From Platycnemis pennipes (taxonomy: Eukaryota > Arthropoda > Insecta > Odonata > Platycnemididae): DNA of 64,000 bases. How positions within the stretch are numbered: the first letter of the stretch is position 1; the number at the start of each line of letters is the position of its first letter. The stretch covers positions 90,043,470 to 90,107,469 of the forward strand of contig OW121848.1 of the NCBI GenBank assembly GCA_933228895.1, read 5' to 3'. This document shows positions 1 to 13,380 of this stretch, piece after piece. A model generated the notes under the pieces. The model did not search any database, was not told the origin of the DNA, and saw only the letters and a list, made by a program, of their open reading frames with translations. The position numbers and the translations under genes are program-made.

Positions 1-380
1 CTCCCTTTATATTTCCATACTGAAATGGCTTTCCCTGTAATAAAACCTGGGTTCGGTTTGTCTCTCACTCATAATAATTAATACAGACATCATCACATTT
101 CGCTTTGCATAAATGAAAATGGAAGACGTATAGTAGCCGTAAACTCGTTATTCAACTTGTGAAATATTGGTATTGGTATTGTTATTGGTCGAATAAAACT
201 GTATTCCAGTACGAGTGTAGCAATGGATAACATTGGTAGCTGCATGTTGGTATAAGGACTTATAGCTAACCCAACTAACGGCATGTTTTTGCATGCATGT
301 TTTGCTATTTTTATCTTTTTTTAAATAGCGTGGTCTTGAACAGTACCCATAAAAGTACTGATCCTTTTTTTTATGCATGA
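1..380. other. AT-rich spacer, no gene seen
   Basis: Low-GC sequence with only short reading frames that lack recognisable motifs. No repeat family or RNA gene was identified here. Confidence 0.6.
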
Positions 381-465
381 TATGTAGTGCATGTTTGGTG
401 AGAGTTCACCCCCTGCCACACACCTTTATGGTGGCTTGCAGGGTATTATGTAGATGTAGATGTAT
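381..465 (+). mobile_element. CR1-like LINE 3'-end fragment
   Basis: This stretch matches the last ~85 bases of the longer CR1-like element at 16982-18437. It holds the same core (CCCCCTGCCACAC, then GGTGGCTTGCAGGGTAT) and ends in the same TAGATG-type hexamer tail. It is oriented on the plus strand, with its 3' end near 465. Severe 5' truncation is normal for LINE insertions, so this is probably a dead-on-arrival copy. A SINE that shares this LINE tail would look the same. Confidence 0.75.
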
Positions 466-2000
466 TAAATCACTTCTAGATTTAAAAATGGCGTTGTATG
501 TTAAGATTTCAGTAGAGTATTTTTTTTAAATATCTCTTCATCGATGAATAAGTACGTTAATTTTCTGACGTTTATGAATGTTTTATTCTGGTATTTCGAG
601 GGAAATCCCCCATAGTCACAGTTAAAATCTCTACTTTCACAATTTAACCCACGCATATAAAAAATTCTTAATGTTCTAAATGCCGGTGTCCTTAATGCTT
701 AACAGTTTGCGCGTTAATTCGTTCTCACCGTTATGAAATTTGGACTAAGTCGACTAAAAAACAAATGAATAAAAACTTACGTAAGTCCGGCCATTACAGT
801 TGCTTGCATTAAATCCCACTCACATGTTGAGAACATAAGAGTTTGGGGAGTTGTGTACTTGATAATGGGACTGGTCAAGGCACTTCCTGTGTTCAGGGGG
901 CTTGGCTTGTCAGGGTTCATGACCTTCCCGTTGCATTCCAGTATTTGTAGGCGAGCACTTCAAATTCGAGTCACGATCCCCTCGACCAAAGAGGGGACAT
1001 CTTTCGTCCGAGCTAGCCAGGAACGGCTAAGGTATATAATGTTTCTTTGAGTCGTACATTGTCTCAGCATTATAAACAAGAAGTCGTATAGAAAATCAAA
1101 TTTAGGCACCCCTTTTTGGTCTAATCTGATCTAAGATATTAGTCACTTCATTATTATGTGCACTCCGGGGCCGTGACATAGATTTCTAGACAACTGATCG
1201 CTTTTAATTATTATCCGGCCTATGGACACTTAAACCAGTTCCATTAAATTCATAATTCACTTCCGGATTGACTTAACCATATTCCGCTTCCACACATTAA
1301 CCACATTGAATTGACCTAACCACACATCCGGATTGACTTTAATCTAATTTTCAAGATCCTGCATACGTCCAGTGTGTTGCTAGTCAAGATAAGGGTATGA
1401 GTGAAAATCAATATATTTTACCGGAGAAATCGTAAAAACCTTTGGACATGATTACCAGCCGTCAGAATGATCAGGAATTTATGTTCCTGTAGTAGACATA
1501 AAATGGCACGTAATGCACGGCATGGATCATATAGGAATATTAAAGAAGGTGAAAATTCGTTCAAATCAAAGGAAAATGAAAAAGAGTTGATTGGCGAGCA
1601 AGAATTGAAAAGCGATTTAAGGACAAAATTTGCAGAAAGCAAATATCTTGAAATTTATAATGTTAATATCATGTGACTCTTCTATTAAGGTACGTCATAG
1701 TAGCCATCTGTCTACTTATCTACAGTGTAAGTATTTATCGTCTCACCCTTTATGATTCCTCTGACAAGTTTGAACCAAGTACTAAGTTTATGTTTGGTAT
1801 TTTTTTAGTGCTGAAAAATTACCTTAACCTTGTGCTGTCATTAAAAATTAGTTTCTTTAAAAAAGATAGAAATTCCTTATTCAAATCATTTTTCTCGTTG
1901 TTCCCGACCGTTAAATTATTCATCTCAGTTAAAAAAATTAAAAATAATCTACACTTATGCTAAATGATGTAATCTAATATAGTAATCATCTATTCGAAAA
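466..2000. other. AT-rich spacer with a small direct duplication
   Basis: No gene is recognised. Near 1262-1345 the phrase CCGGATTGACTT occurs twice about 65 bases apart, within a stretch of related TTAACC/TGACC words. This looks like a decayed local duplication. The small frames at 1467-1676 and 1673-1963 show no known motif. Confidence 0.5.
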
Positions 2001-2740
2001 ATTGCGAAAGCCTTACTGGTGGATTTCGGAATTTTTCACCAAAGGCGCTCTGGCATCCGAGACCAGCGCTATAAATCCCACTAGCTGGAAGTCCTCCCTG
2101 TCTTTCGTGATGCGTCGTCGGTGGAGGAATTTGAACCACTCCTCGCTCCTGTCCTCGGGTAGGATATCAAATTAAACTAGGATTAGCACTTGCACGGTAG
2201 AGGTAAATCCATCGATTTGTTGCCGCAGGATGTTTGGATTAAAGCTCTCATCTTTCTTTCTGTGAGGCTCGGAGTTGACAACAGAAGACTAAATCCCATT
2301 GCAACTTCCCTTTGGTAGAGAGGAGGGATCTCCTTTACGCCTCCTCACGAGGAACTGACTTGCTTCTCCCTCTCCTCAATCTCCTTTTCTAGGACTCGAA
2401 TTCAACGCCTCCTTGAGACCGCCCTCGTCTTGAGTGTGGAGGATCACGGTGACATGGCCTCTTGATCCCCTGCAATTGTTCTCGCTCGGGAACAACTTTG
2501 CCATCTGTTATTACCTTCATCTCTCCCAGCGGTGTCCTCTTGTAAGACCGCTTACGACGTATTTCTAATTGCTGTGGCCACTCCCACCAATTCCGTCGAT
2601 GTCTCTCTACCTCCTATGGCATTAAAGGCATCTCTTCATTGTTCGTTGAATTTCATGGCAGCCGGCATCCGTGTCCTCATTTTCCGTGATCTATTGCGAG
2701 TTTTTCAGAAAGATGTGACCCCTCGCTGTATTAATTTTAA
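2001..2740. other. Moderately GC-rich unidentified stretch
   Basis: Base composition rises relative to both flanks, and several short frames are open on both strands. The largest is at 2532-2807 on the plus strand. None shows a motif I can name. This could be an old element remnant or host sequence. Confidence 0.35.
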
Positions 2741-4000
2741 AATTATAGTCATGCAGGGTAAAGTATTTATATGGTCCTACTTAAACGATTTAAATAAAAT
2801 AGTTTAAAAAAGTAAAATATTTTTTCCCTTATCGTACGAGCATTTTTGCCTTGATTACAATAAGTAGTTACAGTATTATTTAATAATAATACTCCCTGAT
2901 TTTCATCATTAGCTGAGATTTAAAGAGTAACAAATTTCGTTGCAAGACACCCTGATGAGAGGAAATTATTAACAACGCCATGCTTAAATTATTTCCGTAA
3001 CTAAACCATCTGATGCAAAAATTACACAAAGCATTAATAATTTCTGAATAGTTTTGTGCTACGCTTTTTTTTGTGAAATAAGTTTTTTCTTTATCCGCCT
3101 GCTACGCACTCGTTTTATTTAGGGATTTGAAATCACAGAGATAGTGAGAATCATTTTCAATTTTAAGCCTTTTATGATCTACCTTTGCGTTTGCTGATAG
3201 TGATCTACTCCGTATTTTCATCAATTCTTCTGGACAATAATTTTTACCAGATTTTCCTTAGTTCAAATGCCATGGAATTAGGTCGCATACCTGCGTTAGT
3301 ACATTGTTCGATGCATTTTTTTTGTTTCGAAATTTAATTTTCATCATTTCCGCACGTGGAGGTTTCATAATAACGCAAATCCTTATTGAGAGAGATATAA
3401 TTAAAGGCCTTGAAAAAACAAACGGTGATGCTAGGAATAAGGATTTATCATAAAAATATTTAAAGCATATAGCTGGAATATGCAAATTACCTTTCCGTGG
3501 TTCCTGCACCGAATACGTTAAAAACATATCAGTACATCCAAAAGAAAAACGTTTATTGATGATCCATTTTCGATATCCATTAAAATTATGAGGGTATTAC
3601 TGTAGTTATTGCACTAATACTCGTGGCAGAAATTCGCCCACGCGGGTGTTGATGCGCCACAATTTAAAGAGTGTTGTTTCATCCACGGGATTAAAATTAT
3701 TCAATACTAAAAAAGTATAGCCTTTCCCAACTGGGGATATTTTTCTCGCAAATATTTCCGAAGCTTTTTAGTAAAATAAAATATTTTTTTAAATAATTGG
3801 TGTCTGCTAAAATCCACTATGGGCCCTTTTAGGCAAGACAATATTTTTGGATATTCTTTTTGATGAAATGGCGGCAGAAACCTCTTTATTTTCCCTGGCC
3901 ATAATGTGCACCGGAGTTTCCAGTGATCCCGATCGCTCCGCCCCAATGAGTTGATACGATCAGCCCTTTCCGCTAACGGTCCTATGCCAGATTTCCGAAT
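2741..4000. other. AT-rich spacer, no gene seen
   Basis: Mostly AT-rich with homopolymer runs. No motif, RNA gene or repeat family was recognised. The frame at 3707-4171 on the minus strand is a by-product of the GC-rich block that begins here. Confidence 0.55.
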
Positions 4001-5530
4001 TCGTCCTCGTTCCCGCAGCCATCTCGCACAAGTATCGGGTTGTATGCCCTTAGCCTCCCGCGTCTCTTCCAAGTGCCGTGCTCCCTCTTGGGCTCGACGG
4101 GGAAAGAAATACCCCGTACTCCCAGCCATGGCCCTCCTCCAAACCGTTCCCCTGAATCTTGGCGCCCCCACGAGGCAGCGCCACTATCTGCCGTCGGCTC
4201 CTCGGGCGTCGGTCGGCCCGTCCTGCCCGATTCGATTATCGCCATCTCACTCCTCCCGTTCCCCGCACACGCCCCAACCCCTTTCCGATCGACTCGGGGA
4301 GCACTCGAAACCCTCCCTCCCACATCATCTCCCTCGCCTTCGAAACACTCGGTCGCCTCCTCTCGCGGTCAAACACCTCCCCCCCCCCTCCCCGCGTCTC
4401 TCTCCCCGTATACGAGGGTGAAATTTTGCCTCCATCCCCCATTCCCTCTCTTCCCCTTGCCTAGTTGAATTCGTCCCTCTTTTCATTCTACCGTCCGCCT
4501 TCCTCCCCCGCAACCGCGGCCACCCGTGCCTTCCCTGAATCCGCCCCCTTGTCCGTCCCGTGGGTTCTTAAATGGGAGGGGGTACCCCTCGCTTCCTTCT
4601 CCGAAACATCCTCTATCTCTCCCTCTTCCCTTACTTTTGAAGAAGCCCCCTTATTATTATTTTCCCCCCCATCCCATCCGAAACGCCCACAACCCCCTTT
4701 CCCTCCTCTCTCTCTCCTTCCCCGGGTACATCTCTCTTCCGCTCAAATCATCTTGATTTCAATCCCGAAAGAACCCTGCCTTTATTACTACTGTAGACCA
4801 TCTTGTTTGGTCCCAGCTTTTAGGGCCAGACCCACCCACCCGCAGCCACCCAGGGCCCATCACCCGCGGCTCTCCCTCCCCTACTTATATACCGTTTCTT
4901 CCTTCCAGCGGTCCAACATTTACCCCCTTTATCTTCCTTCCTTTCTCCCTCCTCTCTCTTTATCCTCCCCCCGGCCTCCTTGTTGCCTCCACCAGCCAGC
5001 TTCCCAGCCCCATTCCTCTATTCGCTCGCCGCCGAGTTTACGGCTCACCTCCCGCTTCCTCTCCATTCCAGTTCTTACTCTTTCAATTCCAGAGCTCTCC
5101 TTTTCCCCGCGAGAACAATTTCCTTTAACTCGAATCCTTTTCTTATTCCCCTCCCCCTCCGCTTGTTAAGTATTTATTTTTTTTGTGCTCCCATCTTTCG
5201 GCTCTAAACCCTTCATCGCGCGAATGTCATTCCATTACTTTTTTTTACTTAAGGCGAGGTTTCTCCCCCTCGAGTCCCACTCCCCACTCATCCCAGTTTC
5301 TTCTACTCTCACTCCCTTCACCTCCCTTCGTCGCCGACTCCGCCTGCCATTCACACGTGAATTTCCTCCCACTTCGCTCCAAATGGGTGATTTTGAGCTC
5401 ATTTTCCGGCATCACTCTCTCATTGTCGCGTGTTGAAAGGGACTCCGGGTGGCGTTTTCGTTCGGAACGCGCAGCGGGCCCCCGCGCGTTTATTTATCCG
5501 CGAGGCCGTAATTTCCGCTTCTCTTGACAC
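4001..5530. other. GC-rich, C/T-skewed CpG block
   Basis: This is a ~1.5-kb block whose plus strand is dominated by C and T, with many CpG dinucleotides and long pyrimidine tracts, notably 4240-5200. Overlapping open frames arise in several phases because stop codons are rare in such composition. Their translations are low-complexity Pro/Ser/Arg/Leu and match no domain I know. The block may be regulatory CpG-rich DNA or part of an intron or UTR. I see no promoter element that decides this. Confidence 0.5.
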
Positions 5531-6186
5531 AAGGCCTCGCTTTAATTTGATGTGTTTCATAAAGAATTCATTTTAAGTCACGGTTGTGACCTCCATAAAA
5601 ATCAGAGAGCTGGTATATCTCCATCCATACATTGGATCATTTCAACCGTGTGAGTTCATTTTGTAGTGGAGCGGACATATGAGCACTCTTTTTTTTGCAA
5701 TTAACTATATTTTACCGCTAAAGTTTTTGTATTATTTTCTCCCCCCCCTTAATTTTATTGCGTAGTTTTTTCCTCAAATTTAGTCCCCAAATATCCTAGG
5801 AAGAAGTTAGCTATCCACATCTACATATATAGTACATTTTACCATTCGATTCGCCGAGGGACGTGTGACAAATGAAAAATATCACGTTTTTTATTATGTC
5901 ATATGTGAGGAAAAGTTGATTGTGAGCATTATAGAGAGGTGCCCAGTGTAATAATGTAATCCGAATACTTGAGTTAGAGTTCCGGTGACATGAATACATT
6001 TCTCTGCCGGTATTATAACAGTTTCCTGCGTAGTCTTGAATGGAGTTCATTTTTTTCGCAATACCGGAAGGATTGGACCTGTGGTGAGTTTTGGTTTAGA
6101 GAATGTTGTCACCCGGATTCCCTGCACTCTTAAGAATATGCTGTCATTATCCGTTTACAAACCGATTACCTATGAAGCAAACGTAC
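5531..6186. other. AT-rich spacer
   Basis: No gene seen. A short CACATCTACATA-type word at 5817-5830, followed by a weakly similar GAGGGACGTGTGACA, may be a very decayed CR1 3' end, but the match is too poor to annotate. Confidence 0.5.
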
Positions 6187-6965
6187 ATCATCATCATCGG
6201 TCAACAATCCTAGGATTGGTTTGACGCAGCCCTCCACTCGATTCTTCTTTCGGCAAACCTCTTCATATTGACGTAGCTCCTCTCTTTTTCATCCTTCACA
6301 ACTTGCTCCATATGCCTCATACGAAGTCTGCCTTTTCCATTCTTCCCGTTCACTTTTCCCTCGACGATTGTTTTCATCAGGCCATCGTGTCTTAAGATGT
6401 GGCCTATTATGTTGTCCTGTCTTCTTTTTAAGGTTTTCAGTAGCCCTTTTTTCTCTCCCTCTCTTCTTAACACTTCTTCGTTTGACACCCGGTCGATCCA
6501 TTTTATCTTCATCATTATTCGGTAGAACCACATTTCAAATGCTTCCAGCCTGTACCCTTCTGCTGCTGTTATTGTTTATATTTCGCTGCCATATAGTAGA
6601 ATGCTCCAGATGTATGTTCAAATGAAATGTTTCCTCACTTCTACGTTTGTATTTACAGCTGTAAGCAGAATCTTCTTCTTTTAAAATTCCCTTTTTGCTT
6701 GGGCAATTCTACTGGCAATTTCTCTTTTACTTCGTCCATCGCTGGTTACTCAGCTTCCCAGGTAACAGAACTCTTCCACCTCCTCGATTTTTCGTTCTCC
6801 TATTTTAACATTGGTCCTGTCTTCCTTTTTCCTACTGCGTACCAATACCGTGGTTTTCTTTTTATTGATCTTTAGATGATATCTGATCATTATTCTTTCT
6901 ATATTTCCTAGTGTCGTCTTTAAATCTCCTTCAGTTTCTGCCATGACTGCTTTTGCGTCTTCCAT
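6187..6965 (-). mobile_element. 5'-truncated RTE-like LINE, C-terminal part
   Basis: Read on the minus strand, this carries the end of a LINE polymerase. First comes the region just after the reverse transcriptase active site (6965-6750, with KINKKKTTVLV and a VEEFCYLGS motif). Then follows a stretch resembling the LLYGSE word with in-frame stops, and finally the conserved tail (6533-6210, with KWIDRVSNEEVL, IIGHILRHD and EGKVNGKNGKGR). It ends in a TCATCATCATCATC tract, the complement of an (ATG)n 3' tail. Four related copies lie elsewhere in the window. The clade call (RTE-like) rests on the tail type and general layout and is tentative. Several stops make it non-functional. Confidence 0.8.
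6210..6965 (-). pseudogene. LINE reverse transcriptase C-terminus, broken
   Basis: The two open segments, 6965-6750 and 6533-6210, belong to one ancestral frame. The region between them still translates to related sequence but contains at least three stop codons. The catalytic YADD-type motif lies upstream of the preserved part and is missing, so no activity is possible. Neighbouring DNA shows no other element part, consistent with 5' truncation at insertion. Confidence 0.75.
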
Positions 6966-7330
6966 CTGACCATGAATTTACGAGCACTGAGTGCTGTATG
7001 CTCCTCACTCGTGTTTAGAACACATTACTTGCTTGTATCTCTGAATTAATTCCTTGATACAAAATAAACAAATAATAATACCGTTTCGGGTTGTAACGGG
7101 TTCTTTGTCAGGGTTTTTTATTTCAGAAAAGCACGTTCCAGAATTTAATCCCAGTCTCGATAAAGGGAACACCTAAACTACCTCTTAGGGAGGAACAGAG
7201 TAGTCAGTCATTCAAGAAATTTAACTCTCGAGGGCTTCTATCGTGGCCTCAGAGCTTGGGATTCACCGAGTTAGCGAAACAATAGTGTGACTACTTTGGG
7301 TGTCGGGGGGTAAAAATTCTGGCGTAACAC
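6966..7330. other. Spacer, no gene seen
   Basis: Mixed-composition sequence between the LINE fragment and the next GC-rich block. No motif recognised. Confidence 0.5.
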
Positions 7331-7990
7331 GACACCCTATTCGTCAAAAGGCGGATGAGTCGTCGTCAAAGGGCTCCGTCTTGAGTGCAGTGTAGGTTGT
7401 CTTGCTCCAACAGGACTCGGAAACGAAGCTCGAGTCTCACAAGATGCCCAAAAAGCACCAATTTGGATGCGGCTGTGCCTCCCCCTCGTAGAACGCCACG
7501 AACCCACCGCCCGCACCTCGCCTCCCCAACTCGCTCTCCCTCCCTTCCCCTTCCAAACCTGTCATTAAACCCGCCCCCTCCCAAGGTTTTTTTGCCTCCC
7601 TCCGTCTTCACCACTTCGCTCCTATCATAACCTACACCCACCCCTCATCTCTCCGTCTCCGTTGCTTCTCCTGCCCCTGTAATTTCCTACCTTGTCCCGC
7701 ACGCCCACCAACTCCCCCGCCCCGCGACGCGATAATCCTTAGTCCTTTGCCCTCTCTTTCTCCCCCTTCCATTTTCCCTCTCTCCGCAGTCGCTTACTTT
7801 TCCCCAATTCTCACCTATCAGCGCCCAATCCCCGCTCCTATTCCCCGCCTCTCCGTTAGCACTCGCGTCGCCTGCCCCCTTACCCTCCCCCTCCCACTCA
7901 CGGCTGCCTTCGCCCTAAACTCTTCCCAGACCTACCTTGATCACGTCCAACAATCTATCCCTCTCTCACTTTCAAGATTCACCCTCAACA
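7331..7990. other. C/T-skewed GC-rich block
   Basis: A pyrimidine-rich plus strand with frequent CCC and CTCC words, strongest at 7480-7930. Frames open on both strands here (for example 7385-7630 and 7747-8229 plus) are low-complexity translations without known domains. Confidence 0.45.
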
Positions 7991-9715
7991 ATTTGGTGAC
8001 GGCCTCATTTCATCACATGGGTAACCCTGCCGGTTATCGGATAACTTCCTCAAGTTTCTGTACGAGTGTGTGGTGCAAGGTCTTGTTATCCCTTATTTTT
8101 CTTAATTTTATTTCTCAACTGGCGGAATCAGCCAGGTGGTTGATAAACAGAACAAATTCTGGAGAATATGGCCACGTATTTGTACAACGTAGGATTTTCC
8201 CAGCCGTTAGGAAAATGAGAAAAAACTAATATATTTGAGGAAATAGCAGAGAAAGTGAATACCAATGGCTGGGTTTGGGAAAATAGGGTAAAATTCCAGA
8301 TTCATTTTAATTTTGGAAACTCATTAGTAAACCTAAGGCTTTCTTTGCTATGAAACGCTGTATTGGTGTGTCAAAAGCGGAAGAAGCTAGGTATGAAGAT
8401 GGTGAATAAAGTTGGCTAAAATTGCGGATGTCTAAGCATTTGTCAGTCACTCAGCAAGAAACCGTGTTAAAGCCATGAGTGATTTCTGCGACGATATCTT
8501 TTCTGAAAGCATTTTTCTATCGACGTTGAACTATTACTTTATGTATATTGTACAAATATTTTATGGATTACCTTTCTTCTTATTATATACAGACGAATGA
8601 TCACTGCATAATAACTGTAAGAGCACTTATACGTAAATAATTATTAATTCTTTTCATTTCGGGGCTGTTGTGATAAAAACTTTTAATGGGCAGCAAAGGG
8701 CTAGTGAAATGTTAGCTTGGTATGATTTTGTAAAAATCGACGGCTGATATTACAAGGATCCATGACCTAAGAAAATTTACTTGCAACGAAGCTTATTTTT
8801 ATGCTCGCTAAATAAACGTAAATGAAAAATACGATTCTCGTTTGGCCATTGTTACTTTGATTTACCGCTTGCAATACTGCTAACCCCAACTTATTATGAG
8901 TTCTTTTCGCTTAGATAGCACGGATTTTGGCGAGAAAAATGTTACATTTTATGCAAATGTAAGTGGTTAGTCATTAAATAAATATTTGATTTACTATGGG
9001 AATTACTTCACATTTTTTAAAAGAGAAAATTATGTTAATAATAAATAAATATCCCTTTTCTGTGCATCGACTTTTAAGGCATAAGAATTTGGAGTTGCTT
9101 TAACTGGAATAACCGGTTAAATCTTCCAATAGTCTGCACATATGCTAAGTTCGTGGTTGGCCGTTTTGTTGGTTCTTCTCTTCCCGTCACATTCTTTCAT
9201 CCTTCTCTTGACATTGACTCAGAGGACAATTGAACGGCTCCAAAAGAAGAATGTCATTGTGTCCGATTTCTATCCTGAGGGTTATTCTTTTTAATTTATA
9301 TTCGATCATTCAATTCCCTTAATTTAAAAGTATTTATATCGCCCGTTAGCTATAAATCATCAGTTGTTAATGCAAAGCGAGAGTCGAATGTTAATGCTTC
9401 GGCCGCCAACCGCTCGAAAGTAGAACCACGTGTGCCAATGTATTAGTTTCGTCGTTTGGGTGGTTTGAAAAGCAGTTAACTATATATTTCAGTCAGGCTT
9501 GCCCAATATTCATCGCTGTCTTAGCCAATGTTTCAGCTCTAAATGAGTATTGATGTGTTTTTCATTCCTCTGTTTATAGAACATTAATGACGACAATAAA
9601 TAATACCCCTGCTTTTTGTATCACTGCGTAAATTCATCATAAAATATTTTCAGAAATACCTTTCTGGGTTTTCAAATAAGTACCTACCCTCTTAAAGCCA
9701 TTTTCACAGTCACAT
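7991..9715. other. AT-rich spacer, no gene seen
   Basis: About 1.7 kb of AT-rich sequence with no recognised coding or repeat signal. Confidence 0.55.
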
Positions 9716-9776
9716 AAGGTTTAGTGTTAGATAAGGTTTAGTTAGTTAAGGTTTAGTTAGTTAAGGTTTAGTGATT
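9716..9776 (+). repeat. Short tandem repeat, AAGGTTTAG-type units
   Basis: Four units start with AAGGTTTAG at 9716, 9733, 9748 and 9763, giving spacings of 17, 15 and 15 bases. The middle two units are identical 15-mers. It is a minisatellite-like array, too small and too irregular to be a telomeric tract. Confidence 0.85.
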
Positions 9777-10084
9777 AATTTTGGTTCAATCATGCTGCGT
9801 TGTCAGGATTTGCTACCTTGACAAGTGACGCTGACACAAGTGTTACTAGGATGGTACTAGTGCATGTAGATTCAAATGAGCTTTTAATGCTCATTTCAGG
9901 TGCTGCAGGTAGAAATAACGATTGTTGCTCATTTCTTGAAACATCTAGATGAAACAACAGGCCAAAGCATCCCTGCAATCATTATATAGGCCTTACAATT
10001 GGGTGACGGAAGAACACGAGGTAAACAAGACAGAACTGAACGCAATTGAATGCAGAATTGAGGCAGGACAGACGTTTACGCAAG

Positions 10085-10288
10085 AGACATGATGGATTTG
10101 CCACGATTCGTGAGTGGGAGTGTGTATAGTAGGAACCTTTTCGGAAGGATTCGTATTAAAGGCATGGAGAAAGTGGTGAAGGATGTAAAAGAGATGAATT
10201 ATGTAAATATGAGTATAGGTACATGCCGGTAGAAAAGTAGAGCAGAGTTAAGCGCCAACCCAATGTTAGAATTGATGGCTTGTGATTA
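10085..10288 (+). mobile_element. Decayed RTE-like LINE 3' end
   Basis: The plus strand holds a diverged version of the conserved tail seen at 6210-6533 and 49561-49813. GGCATGGAGAAAGTGGTGAA, GGATGTAAAAGAGATGAA and the AGAGTTAAGCGCCAACCCAA region align in order with the copy at 49561-49813. Frameshifts and missing bases break the frame. This is the only copy of the family in the window on the plus strand. Confidence 0.65.
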
Positions 10289-13200
10289 TAATGGAGACTT
10301 TCAGGTCGAGGAATTGGATGGGAATGTGTGCGGAAGGATTTGCTAGTGCAAATTTATTCGGGGAGGATAGAAAGTTGGTAGAATCGTGTTAGTCATAAGA
10401 AAAGAGACTGTGACTATTATGCCGGAAATTGATAAAGTCATAAGGGGATAGGTCACTTGTGGAAGGTGAGAGAAATATCCGGAAATGAAATGGTCATACT
10501 GGCAAGGAGATATTGAGACATTAATACTGTTCTTCTCTCTTTGAAATATGTATCTTGCCTCAGGGTCGAGACGCAAGGAATGTCTACATTATTTTGACCT
10601 CTATACAGGTGGACTTCCGGCAAAATCGTTTGGCTTGTTAGATTGTCTCTCTCTTCTCTCAGGCTCTCTCTCGCTTCACACCTTCCCACTGAATTCCCTC
10701 GTCCCTCTCGTCTGCAATCATATGCTTCATTATCATTCTATGATTCCCATCTTTTCTTGTCAGATTTTATTTTCGGCTCCCTCAAATTCAAAGTCCCTAA
10801 ACCTAAGGGCTATCGTGCCCCATTCCTATCTTACCTCCTCATACACCAGCCTGTTTTGAATTCCTGCCTTTATTTACATTGGTTTATTCCTCGCCTTATT
10901 TGTTTTTTTTTATGTGGCACCATTCCAGCTCGGTGGAGCTCCTTTTTTTATGACGACCCCTTTGACTAAGTGGATGTTTTCCCTCGGTGCTTTTTATGTT
11001 GCTCTAGATCAGTGTGACCAGCGCGTCCCGTGGCTCAACCACCGCATGCGGTTGGCCGCGTATTTTATGATGGACCCCTGCCGCTTCGCGCGGGTATGAC
11101 GAAAGATTTTTAAGGGCTCACCTAAGGGTATTCACGCTGTGGCGATGGTGGCATCAAAGGCCATGGTCACAGTTGAGGGGGACAAGGGGAAGAGAGTAAA
11201 GCTTCGCTGACCTCTGTTTCAACACTGCCCATTTCGTCTGAATCGCTCGGGCCCCTGAAAACTTTAATACGAAATGGAAAATTTGTTTTGAGAGGTATTT
11301 GATCCTGTTATTCATAAAATAGCTATTTCTGCGTTGCATATAGCCAAACTGTGTGGAATCTCATCTAATAAACATCCAATATTTCCATTTATCAATAGTA
11401 CTTACGTCATATGAGATAGAGTTAATACCTGCCAGGGTAGCCAGATTCGTAATGGGCCGTCTGGCGATTTGAGGATCGAGTGATTGAAAACCGCCTCGGG
11501 TACGAATGCTGTGTTTGTCTGAGGTTTAATTAGATCCGATGGTGCGATGTAATCTTAGCCGTTAGAAAACCAAAAATCAAGCTTACTACAAACTACAATA
11601 AGTGATTTTCTATTAAAGTGTTTTGCATAGATAAATGAAGGCGTTTCTCATACATAGTTAGAATTGCCGTAAATTGTGCAGCCATCAAGGTTTTTTTCCA
11701 AAGAAACTGCCGTTATCTAGAATTTAATAACAGCAATTTTTTGGAACTTGAAAAATGCTGAATATATAAAGAACTTATCTCTAGTTCTATTGCGCCATTA
11801 CTCTGATTGTATATGTGAATTCCACCTTGCACCTTCTCTTATTTGTCACTAATGGCTTTATAAATATGCCAAGAAACACAAGAGTTTAATTTCAATGATA
11901 GCTATCTTCTTCATGCTATTCCATCTAGCCTTTCCCCAAAAATTATAACTCACCTCTCCGATACTCCAACGAATTTGTGATTTTGTAAGGGCTTTATCAC
12001 CAAAATTGGTCACGATAGTGGTGTATTCGTGAAATCATGGCCTCGACTCTGCGCAAAGTATAGGCTTTCCTCCAAAATCCTTTGGTCTTTATCCCTTTGT
12101 TCTCCTATTTGTGATCTTGTTATCCTTTCCTGATCCATATTCTCGGTTCAGCTTTGCTCCATCCCGCAACCCCTACAATTTCCGCCCTCACCTACTATCT
12201 TCCTCTTCTTGTACTCCAAATGTAGCGCGGGAGAACATGAAAGACACGGAGGGTTAATTTTCCGGACTTGGAGAGAGGCGGCCTGTTTATTATCAGCAGG
12301 ATTTTGGCTATAGGCGTGACGTGCTTTCAAGAAAGTACCCTTTATTATATAAATTTCGAATAGAGCCGCGATATCGTGTAGAAGTAAGCAGTCATGCAAT
12401 GGGGTGCGAGCAAGTTTCTCTGTGTGCAACAGCTTTACAAGTTTCAGTGGAAGAGGATTGGATTCCTGATTTGGTTTTAGATATGCTTTACTGAGAGAAC
12501 GCGTTTTGGTATTCTTTCTCGACGGTCTTGGGAATCAACTGTAGAGATGGATTTTGATTTGTAAGGTTAAATATGTTGATTCTAGTGTAGGTCCCTTTCA
12601 TTCGTTAATAGCATGGTACTTGTGTGTTTCGAACATAGAAACGTTAATCAAAAATGCAGATAGACATATACTAAATAAGATTTTGGAGAAACAGACCGGA
12701 TATAAAACTCCTATATAAAATTAATCAACAGTGGCTTTCCAAAATATTTTGCCGAGGTATCGAGGTATAAGTTTGGGGAGCTATTCCTCGTATTTAGGGC
12801 CGTGCAGACGACTCCTGGATTCACATGCGCTGTCAATGACATTTGAGTACAAGAGGAATTTTTACAGGATATGAAGGATAGTGTGGAATCCAGCAACGAT
12901 ATTAGTCCACTCTTAACATCAAAATGAACTTCTTAGTCCTAAAAGATGCTATGGGGTCTACGACTGAAGGTCTACCAGCAGGTGAAGTACCTACTGTAAT
13001 TGAAGTGCTCTCCACTGCAATAAGTAGAATGCGATATACTACTGAATTATATTTGTCACTGTCGTTACTCGAATCCTGGTGCGCAGGATAGAAAACCAGT
13101 TATATGTATATAGTAACTACCCTAAGTCCGCAGTTATTCTTGCCGCATAAGAAAAAAAGAGGGAAATTATAGATGAGTTCTCAAAACAAGGGGGAAGAAT

Positions 13201-13380
13201 CTACGGTGGTTCACGTAGGATAGGTATGTACAATGATGGTGCAGTGGCGGAAGCGACGGCAAGAAATAAGATCCATCCAAATTCAAAGGAAGCATTGCGC
13301 GTCCGGAAGCGTGGGGAATAAGGGTGCTTCAGATGGTGACTAGTTTTTTGGTGGCCGTAAAAAAATTACAGCGCATCGCG
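10289..13380. other. AT-rich spacer with a pyrimidine-rich patch
   Basis: No gene recognised over ~3 kb. A C/T-rich patch at about 10620-10860 opens overlapping frames, such as 10548-10859 and 10643-10969 plus. Their translations have no motif I recognise. Confidence 0.5.

Noticed and set aside
4040..5530. Several long overlapping frames (up to 234 codons) in the C/T-rich block
   Set aside because: They are open in multiple phases at once and translate to Pro/Ser/Leu/Arg low-complexity sequence, as expected where stop codons are rare. No domain or start context supports a gene.
5811..5880. CR1 3' end
   Set aside because: Only the ACATCTACATA tail-like word and a weak GACGTGTGACA match. The core is missing.
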